Origin: Leucobacter exalbidus
Lineage (GTDB): Bacteria > Actinomycetota > Actinomycetes > Actinomycetales > Microbacteriaceae
Length of the DNA: 64,000 nucleotides
NCBI RefSeq assembly: GCF_017834145.1
Contig: NZ_JAFIDA010000001.1
Coordinates: 868,001-932,000, forward strand
Reading direction: 5' to 3'
Below are positions 58,466-64,000 of the stretch, one piece after another. Made by a program: the position numbers and the translations under genes. The stretch's first letter is position 1, and the number at the start of each line of letters is the position of its first letter. The notes under the pieces were generated by a model that worked only from the letters and a program-made list of their open reading frames with translations, made no database searches and was not told the origin of the DNA.

Positions 58466-61400
58466 TTACGACCCCGCGGGCGGATCAGCTTCGAGAAGTG
58501 TCGCGAGCACCCGGCTAGTCCACGCCGCGATATCGCCCTCGTCGCCCATCAGATTCTGGCCCACACCCGCAAGCGGGCTGCGCGGCATAGCCGTGGCGCC
58601 GGGCAGCGGAATCTGCAGCGTCTGCGTGGCCTCGGTATAACGGGCACCGGGGTACATGCGGTTCATGCGCATGCGACGCGAATCGAGCAGCTTCACGGGC
58701 TCAATGCGCAGCACAGTCCCCGCCGCCACTACCTTTGAGAGCTCAAGGCGAGCCGCCCGGCGCCGCAGCTGCGACACGAGCGCCAGCCGCTCCACCTCAA
58801 CGGGCGGAGCACCGTAGCGGTCGGTGAGTTCATCAAGCACGAGCGCAACGTGATCTTCGGGGGCCTGCGGGTGCGAGGCCGCCGAGAACTTTTGGTACGC
58901 CTCCAGCCGCAACCGCTCACTCTCGACATACTCCTCGGGAATATGCGCGTCGACGGGCAGCTCAAGCACGAGCTCAACGGGGCCAGACACTTCCTCGCCC
59001 TTAAACGTGTTCACGGCCTCACCGATCATCCGCAGGTAGAGGTCGAAGCCAACCCCCGCGATGTGACCCGACTGTTCGCCGCCGAGCAGGTTACCCGCGC
59101 CGCGCAGCTCAAGGTCCTTCAGCGCGACCTGCATACCCGAGCCGAGCTCGTTGTTCGTCGCAAGGGTTTCGAGCCGCTCGTGGGCGTGCTCGGTGAGAGG
59201 CTTCTCGTGGTCGTACAGGAAGTAGGCGTAGGCGCGCTCACGGCTACGCCCCACCCGGCCACGCAGCTGGTGCAGCTGACTCAACCCATACTTATCTGCC
59301 GCATCGATAATGATCGTGTTGGCATTGGCGATATCAAGGCCGGTCTCGATGATCGTCGTCGAGACGAGCACATCATATTTGCGCTCCCAGAAATCTTGCA
59401 CGACCTGCTCAAGCTGATGCTCACCGAGCTTGCCGTGGGCGATCGCGACGCGGGCGTCGGGCACAAGCTCGGCGATCTGCGCGGCGACGCGGCTAATCGA
59501 GCTGACGCGGTTGTGCACGAAGAAGACCTGCCCCTCGCGCAGCATCTCACGGCGAATCGCGGCCGTGATCTGTTTGTCGCTGCGCGGTCCCACAAACGTG
59601 AGAATGGGGTGTCGGTCTTCGGGCGCCGTCGCGAGCGTCGACATTTCACGAATACCGGTGACGGCCATCTCGAGCGTACGCGGAATAGGCGTCGCACTCA
59701 TCGCGAGAATATCGACGTTCGTTTTCAGCTTCTTCAGCGCGTCCTTGTGTTCGACGCCAAAGCGCTGCTCCTCATCAATGATGAGCAAGCCGATGTCCTT
59801 GTACAACACGTTGTCGGCAAGCAGCCGGTGGGTGCCGATGACCATGTCGACGGTGCCCGCCGCGAGCCCCTCAATGGTCTCGCGCGACTCTTTGTCGCTT
59901 TGGAAGCGGCTCAGCGGGCGCACGTTCACCGGGAACCCGGCGAACCGGGCCAAGAACGTTTCGAGGTGCTGGGTGACGAGCAGCGTCGTGGGCACCAGCA
60001 TCGCGACCTGTTTGCCGTCTTGAATCGCCTTAAACGCTGCGCGCACCGCCACCTCGGTTTTGCCGAAGCCCACGTCGCCCGCGATCAGGCGATCCATGGG
60101 AATCTGGCGCTCCATATCGCGCTTCACCTCGTCGATTGTGGTGAGCTGGTCGAGGGTTTCTGCGTAGGCGAAGGCTTCTTCAAGCTCGTGCTGCCACGGG
60201 GTGTCAGGCGAGAATGCATGCCCCTTCGAGGCGACGCGCGCCGAGTACAGCTTGACGAGTTCAACCGCGATATCGCGCACGGCCTTGCGCGCCTTCTTCT
60301 TCGCGTTCGACCAGTCGTTGCCGCCCATTTTCGAGAGCGCCGGAGCCTCGCCGCCGACGTAGCGCGACAGCTGGTCGAGCTGGTCGGTGGGCACGTAGAG
60401 CTTGTCGCGCGGCATGCCACGTTTGGTCGAGGCGTACTCGATTACGAGGTATTCGCGCAGCGCCTTCGCGGCGTCGCGACCGAGGCCCGTCGGCACCATG
60501 CGCTGGGTGAGCTCGACAAAGCGCCCGATGCCGTGGGTCTCGTGCACCACGTGATCGCCGGCGACCAACTTCAGCGGGTCGACGACGTTCTTACCGCGGC
60601 GCTTGGCCAGCTTCTGGCCACTGGCGGCCTGCGCGCTCGCGGCACGGCCAAAGAACTCGGTTTCGGTGGCGACGACGAGCTGCGCCTCGCCGCTCTCAAA
60701 CCCGGCCGTGGCCGACGCGACGACGAGGTACACGACCCCGGCCTCAAGGTCTGCCGGCGACTCGGGCAGGCTCTCCACGATGCGCGCGGCCGCGCCCGCC
60801 TCGGCGAGCAGGTCGCGCGCGCGCTCGACGAGCCCGGCCCCAGGAGCTGTGACAATCGCGTGCCAACCGGCTTTGAGGCGCTCCCCAATGATCCGGATCG
60901 CCCCGCCCACAGGGTCAGCATCCGCCGCGGGCCGCGGGAACGGGCCGCCCGCCACCGTAATGGTGCGCAGGTCAAATGTGTCTTCATCGGGCAGATCGGC
61001 GCCGTCGTCGTGCACGAAGCTCGAGACCGTCCACCAGGGCCGGCCGAGGGAGGCAGCCTTCAGCTCGGTCATCGACAGCATGCCGCTGTTTTCGGTGGGC
61101 ACCGGGGCGTCGGCGCCCGCGGTGGCCGCGTACCAGGCGGCCTCAAGAAACTCGCGGTTCGTTTCGGCGAGGCTGATCGCGCGCCCAGCCACGCGCTCGG
61201 GCGATGCGACCACGACAGCGCCGCCTGCGGGCAGCAGCGCGGTGAACGGCTGCATGCCCGGCACGAGCTGCGGGATGAGGCTTTCCATGCCCTCGACCGC
61301 GATACCCTCGCTGAGCTTTTCAAGCAGTGAGCTGAGCGCGGGGTACTTCGGCAGCAACGCGGCCGCGCGCTCGCGCACATCATCGGTGAGCAGCAGCTCA

Positions 61401-62116
61401 CGGGCGGGCCACAGCTCGACCATCGTGATGGGGTCGCCAGCACTGCGCTGATCGGAGACCGCAAAACGGTGAATCTGGTCGACCTCGTCGCCGAAGAAAT
61501 CAACGCGCGAGGCCTGCGAGGCCTCGGGCGGAAAGACGTCGAGAATGCCGCCGCGCACGGCGAACTCACCGCGCCTGGTCACCATGTCGACGCGGGTGTA
61601 GGCACGTTCGATGAGCAGGCGGGCGACCCCAGCGGGGCCGGATCCCGATGGGAGCTCTGGGGCTTCGCCCGCGCGCAGCACGATCGGGGTGGCCGCGGCC
61701 ACCTGGGGTGAGACGGGCTGCAGGGCCGCGCGCACCGAAGCGACAACGATCAGCGGGGTGACCCCGTCGTGTTCGCGAATGGTGCGCAGCACCTGCGCAC
61801 GCCGCCCGACCGTCTCGGGGCTCGGGCTGAGGCGCTCATGGGGCAGCGTCTCCCAGGCCGGAAACTCGCAGGTCTCGGCCTCGGGCATCGCCGAGCTGAG
61901 GGCGCTGCGCAGCGCGTCGGCCTCGCGGCTGGTCGCCGCGATCACCAGCAGCGCACCGGTATCACCGGCGGCACGACGGCGGCGCATCAGCCCCGCGATC
62001 AGCGGGGCACGCATGCCCTCGCTCGCCGAGAACTCGGCATTACGGGAGGCGGTATCGAGCGCCCGCGCAAACGATTCAGAGGGCTCAAGCAGCCGGTCAA
62101 TACCGCCCAGGGTCAC
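58466..62116 (-). CDS. mfd: transcription-repair coupling factor Mfd
   Basis: Removes stalled RNA polymerase at DNA lesions and recruits UvrA. The 1216-residue protein has the UvrB-homology region with FPAWETLPHERLSP near 88, the CarD-like RNA polymerase-interaction domain (GDHVVHETHGIGRFV, about 525), Walker A GDVGFGKTEVA (about 680), DEEQRFG (Walker B, about 785), motif VI with QLRGRVGRSRERAYAY (about 970) and the C-terminal TRCF domain. GTG 62116 overlaps the pth stop (GTGA). The plus strand has a long artefactual antisense ORF. Confidence 0.97.
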   Translation of the reverse strand: MTLGGIDRLLEPSESFARALDTASRNAEFSASEGMRAPLIAGLMRRRRAAGDTGALLVIAATSREADALRSALSSAMPEAETCEFPAWETLPHERLSPSPETVGRRAQVLRTIREHDGVTPLIVVASVRAALQPVSPQVAAATPIVLRAGEAPELPSGSGPAGVARLLIERAYTRVDMVTRRGEFAVRGGILDVFPPEASQASRVDFFGDEVDQIHRFAVSDQRSAGDPITMVELWPARELLLTDDVRERAAALLPKYPALSSLLEKLSEGIAVEGMESLIPQLVPGMQPFTALLPAGGAVVVASPERVAGRAISLAETNREFLEAAWYAATAGADAPVPTENSGMLSMTELKAASLGRPWWTVSSFVHDDGADLPDEDTFDLRTITVAGGPFPRPAADADPVGGAIRIIGERLKAGWHAIVTAPGAGLVERARDLLAEAGAAARIVESLPESPADLEAGVVYLVVASATAGFESGEAQLVVATETEFFGRAASAQAASGQKLAKRRGKNVVDPLKLVAGDHVVHETHGIGRFVELTQRMVPTGLGRDAAKALREYLVIEYASTKRGMPRDKLYVPTDQLDQLSRYVGGEAPALSKMGGNDWSNAKKKARKAVRDIAVELVKLYSARVASKGHAFSPDTPWQHELEEAFAYAETLDQLTTIDEVKRDMERQIPMDRLIAGDVGFGKTEVAVRAAFKAIQDGKQVAMLVPTTLLVTQHLETFLARFAGFPVNVRPLSRFQSDKESRETIEGLAAGTVDMVIGTHRLLADNVLYKDIGLLIIDEEQRFGVEHKDALKKLKTNVDILAMSATPIPRTLEMAVTGIREMSTLATAPEDRHPILTFVGPRSDKQITAAIRREMLREGQVFFVHNRVSSISRVAAQIAELVPDARVAIAHGKLGEHQLEQVVQDFWERKYDVLVSTTIIETGLDIANANTIIIDAADKYGLSQLHQLRGRVGRSRERAYAYFLYDHEKPLTEHAHERLETLATNNELGSGMQVALKDLELRGAGNLLGGEQSGHIAGVGFDLYLRMIGEAVNTFKGEEVSGPVELVLELPVDAHIPEEYVESERLRLEAYQKFSAASHPQAPEDHVALVLDELTDRYGAPPVEVERLALVSQLRRRAARLELSKVVAAGTVLRIEPVKLLDSRRMRMNRMYPGARYTEATQTLQIPLPGATAMPRSPLAGVGQNLMGDEGDIAAWTSRVLATLLEADPPAGS

Positions 62117-62706
62117 TCGGCGGCCCTCCCGTGGAAGCGCTGCTGAGTGGCGGTGAGGCCCGATTCGACGAGACCCTCGCAGGCATCGGCCGCATCTTCG
62201 AGCAGCACGGGCAAATCTTTACGCTCGGTCGAAGAGAACGGCCCCAGCACGAAGTCTGCCGGGTCTTGGCGGCCGGGCGGGCGGCCTACGCCCACGCGCA
62301 CACGCAGAAATTCGGGGGTATCGAGGGCCTTCGCGATGTCACGCAGGCCGTTGTGGCCGCCATGGCCACCGCCCTGCTTCAGCTTGATCGCGTCAAACGG
62401 AACATCGAGTTCGTCGTGCACCGCGATCACGCGCTCTGGTGGCACACCAAAGTATTTGCACAGTGCCGCGACGGGGCCACCTGAGGTGTTCATATACCCG
62501 TTCGACTTCGCCAGAATGAGCTTCGCGGCGCCGGGCCGCAGCCAGCCCTCGGCCACGCGCGATCCGGTTTTGCCGTGCGGGGAGAACTTCGCACCGATTC
62601 GGCCAGCCAACACGTCAACGGTCATCTGCCCAACGTTGTGCCTGGTGTTTTCGTACTGTGCCCCCGGGTTACCGAGCCCGACGATCAGCCAGCTGTCTTG
62701 CGACAC
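62113..62706 (-). CDS. pth: peptidyl-tRNA hydrolase
   Basis: Releases tRNA from prematurely dropped peptidyl-tRNA. The 197-residue protein has LIVGLGNPGAQYENTRHNVG with the catalytic His near residue 24, the substrate Asn in KSNGYMNTSG, and the catalytic-Asp segment VHDELDVPF near 95, followed by KQGGGHGGHNGLRDI. It follows rplY by about 120 nt, with a terminator-like hairpin between, and overlaps mfd, the usual rplY-pth-mfd order. GGAGG precedes ATG 62706. Confidence 0.96.
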   Translation of the reverse strand: MSQDSWLIVGLGNPGAQYENTRHNVGQMTVDVLAGRIGAKFSPHGKTGSRVAEGWLRPGAAKLILAKSNGYMNTSGGPVAALCKYFGVPPERVIAVHDELDVPFDAIKLKQGGGHGGHNGLRDIAKALDTPEFLRVRVGVGRPPGRQDPADFVLGPFSSTERKDLPVLLEDAADACEGLVESGLTATQQRFHGRAAE

Positions 62707-62772
62707 ATGGCCTCCTCTTCTGTAAGTTACGACGCCAAACCAATTATCGCGTGTTCGGCCGTGACAGCGAAA

Positions 62773-62806
62773 AACCCGCCGGTGTGGAGTTCCACACCGG
62801 CGGGTT
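62773..62806 (-). terminator. terminator/attenuator between rplY and pth
   Basis: AACCCGCCGGTGTGGA pairs with TCCACACCGGCGGGTT (16-bp stem, tiny loop), and on the minus strand TTT follows. It lies 18 nt after the rplY stop. Confidence 0.88.
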
Positions 62807-62824
62807 ATTCAGCGGTTACTGAAA

Positions 62825-63391
62825 TTACTCAGCAGCAACTTCGTCTTCAGCTGCGCCGCGTGCGCCAGCGATCTTGACGACGAGCAGGTCGCCTGCGTCG
62901 ATCGCGGTTGCACCCTCGGGCAGAACAACGTCGCGCACGAGGACGTGTACGTCAGCCTCGAGGCCCGTGATGTCAACGACAACGTTCTCGGGGATCGAGG
63001 TTGCGGGAACGCTCAGGCGGATGGTGTTGAGCTCCTGCAGTGCGCTGGTGCCCGAGAAAGGCTCGCCCGACAGGTGGAGGGGAACCTCTACCTCAACGGC
63101 CTCGCCCTGTGCAACGATGAGCAGGTCAACGTGCTCGATGATCTGGGGTACGGGATCGCGCTGAACATCCTTCACCAGAACGAGGTGCTTCTCGTCGTTC
63201 AGGTTGAGCTCGATGAGCGCGTTTGCCTGACGGATGATGAGGCTCAGGGGGTGAGTCTCAACGGTGACGTGCAGGGGGGCGGTGCCGTGGCCGTAAACAA
63301 CTACGGGGGTCTTGCCAGCAGCGCGCAGCTTGCGTGCAGCGCCCTTGCCGAACTGTTCGCGAACGGTTGCTTCGAGCTGGTACTTGCTCAT
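62825..63391 (-). CDS. rplY: 50S ribosomal protein L25/general stress protein Ctc
   Basis: Binds 5S rRNA. The 188-residue protein is the long CTC-type form: an L25 domain at about 1-92 (YQLEATVREQFGKGAARKLRAAGKTPVVVYGHG) and a TL5-type C-terminal beta domain at about 98-180. The Ala/Glu-rich tail (AEDEVAAE) is typical. ATG 63391 has AGGAGAT 5 nt upstream; the frame open to 63460 is upstream leader. It heads the rplY-pth-mfd unit. Confidence 0.96.
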   Translation of the reverse strand: MSKYQLEATVREQFGKGAARKLRAAGKTPVVVYGHGTAPLHVTVETHPLSLIIRQANALIELNLNDEKHLVLVKDVQRDPVPQIIEHVDLLIVAQGEAVEVEVPLHLSGEPFSGTSALQELNTIRLSVPATSIPENVVVDITGLEADVHVLVRDVVLPEGATAIDAGDLLVVKIAGARGAAEDEVAAE

Positions 63392-63607
63392 AAGTAATCT
63401 CCTTGCGGGCTTTCGCCCAATTAGTGGGCGGCCTAGGCCACCAGAATTGGTGTCTCGCACTAGCGTAAATAACGCAGCAAGATGGCCCGCTGAGGCAGTC
63501 CGTCCCGCGTCGATAACGGGCGCAAGCGCCCCTCGCCGAAGTACAGCTGCCTACTTTACCAGAACTCTGCTGGGGCATTCATCTCTCGGAGTGTTGACCC
63601 CTGTTTG

Positions 63608-64000
63608 CTACGCGGCGATCTCGGCCGGCTGCCGCAGCGCGTACCCCGCGGCGGCGCGGTCAATGCGCTGCAGCAGGGCCTGGTTGATGATCTCGCCCGC
63701 GCGAAAGTCCTCCCCCGTGGCAAATATTGCGACCGGGGCAACGTGCGCGTTGAAGTAGTTGAAGAGCGGGCGCAGCTCGTAATCCACCACGAGTGAGTGG
63801 CGTGCGCTTCCACCCGTGGCGCCCAAAATAGTGGGCTTGTTGGTGAGGGCGTACGGTTCGACGAGGTCAAAGAAATGCTTGAACAACCCCGAGTAGCTGC
63901 CCTTAAACACTGGCGAGACGGCGACGAGCACATCGGCCGATTCAACCGCGTCGAGTGCCTCGCGCAGCCCCGGTGTCGTTTCGCCCAGGATGAGTGACTG
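63608..64000 (-). CDS. NADPH-dependent FMN reductase, C-terminal part (CE1759-like)
   Basis: The window edge cuts the N-terminus; 130 residues are visible, starting QSLILGETTPGLREALDAVE. The flavodoxin-like segment VAVSPVFKGSYSGLFKHFFD is characteristic of CE1759-family FMN reductases. TILGATGGSARHSLVVDYELRPLFNYF follows, typical of the SsuE/MsuE superfamily. It likely supplies reduced FMN to a flavin monooxygenase. The gene runs toward rplY's upstream region but on the same strand, so it precedes rplY, with a spacer of about 217 bp. Confidence 0.85.
   Translation of the reverse strand, partial: QSLILGETTPGLREALDAVESADVLVAVSPVFKGSYSGLFKHFFDLVEPYALTNKPTILGATGGSARHSLVVDYELRPLFNYFNAHVAPVAIFATGEDFRAGEIINQALLQRIDRAAAGYALRQPAEIAA

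Noticed and set aside
58850-61330. 826-codon open frame on the plus strand opposite mfd
   Set aside because: It is antisense to a complete mfd with all motifs; the composition (Arg/His/Gly-rich) is that of a high-GC shadow frame, and no domain is seen.

Overview
The window is high-GC actinobacterial chromosome, most likely Microbacteriaceae (Leucobacter/Microbacterium-like; the genus cannot be fixed from here). The evidence is the GarA-FtsR-MerR cluster, a RamB-type acetate regulator next to malate synthase, a biotin pyruvate carboxylase of about 1130 residues, a 16S-23S-5S operon without spacer tRNAs, and many leaderless mRNAs in which a TANNNT -10 box lies 6-8 nt before ATG or GTG. Almost everything is ordinary chromosomal core. 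There is no prophage, CRISPR array or genomic island; the only mobile DNA is one IS.

1-17 kb: a truncated PlsC-type acyltransferase diverges from an acyl-CoA synthetase and a P/Q-rich membrane protein. A DesK/DesR-type two-component system follows, its two genes bridged by a possible 16-codon mini-ORF, and it diverges across a perfect operator palindrome from a small-multidrug-export-type membrane protein. Then come a winged-helix protein, def, pyc, an orphan ParA, two MerR genes (one is ftsR), garA, ramB and aceB. Pyruvate carboxylase and malate synthase with its regulator form a C2/C3 anaplerosis neighbourhood.

17-29 kb: the six-gene Mrp/Mnh cation/proton antiporter operon, then an rRNA operon, all on the minus strand.

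29-48 kb: tgt converges on a gltX-flavoprotein-YhhQ operon, forming a queuosine-precursor salvage locus. An MFS exporter and LysR regulator diverge from a PLP enzyme, which converges on an MSOX-like oxidase. RlmN follows, then a GAF regulator-aldehyde dehydrogenase-DUF779 module with a tandem palindromic operator, a YbdK-type carboxylate-amine ligase and a leuB-ilvE-FAH operon.

48-64 kb: two identical tRNA-Glu(CUC) genes in a ~180-bp duplication, separated by an intact IS1249-like element with 22-bp terminal repeats and an 8-bp target duplication. Then an AI-2E-family permease, thrC, mscL, an M20 dipeptidase, a membrane protein with a short GntR regulator, mazG, a small lipoprotein, the rplY-pth-mfd operon and a truncated FMN reductase.

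No clearly new multi-gene system stands out. The best leads are the mini-ORF bridging the kinase and regulator genes, the covarying hairpins in the duplicated tRNA-Glu leaders, the tandem operator in the aldehyde dehydrogenase module, the LysR/PLP-enzyme intergenic palindrome, and the reduced GarA/FtsR cluster.
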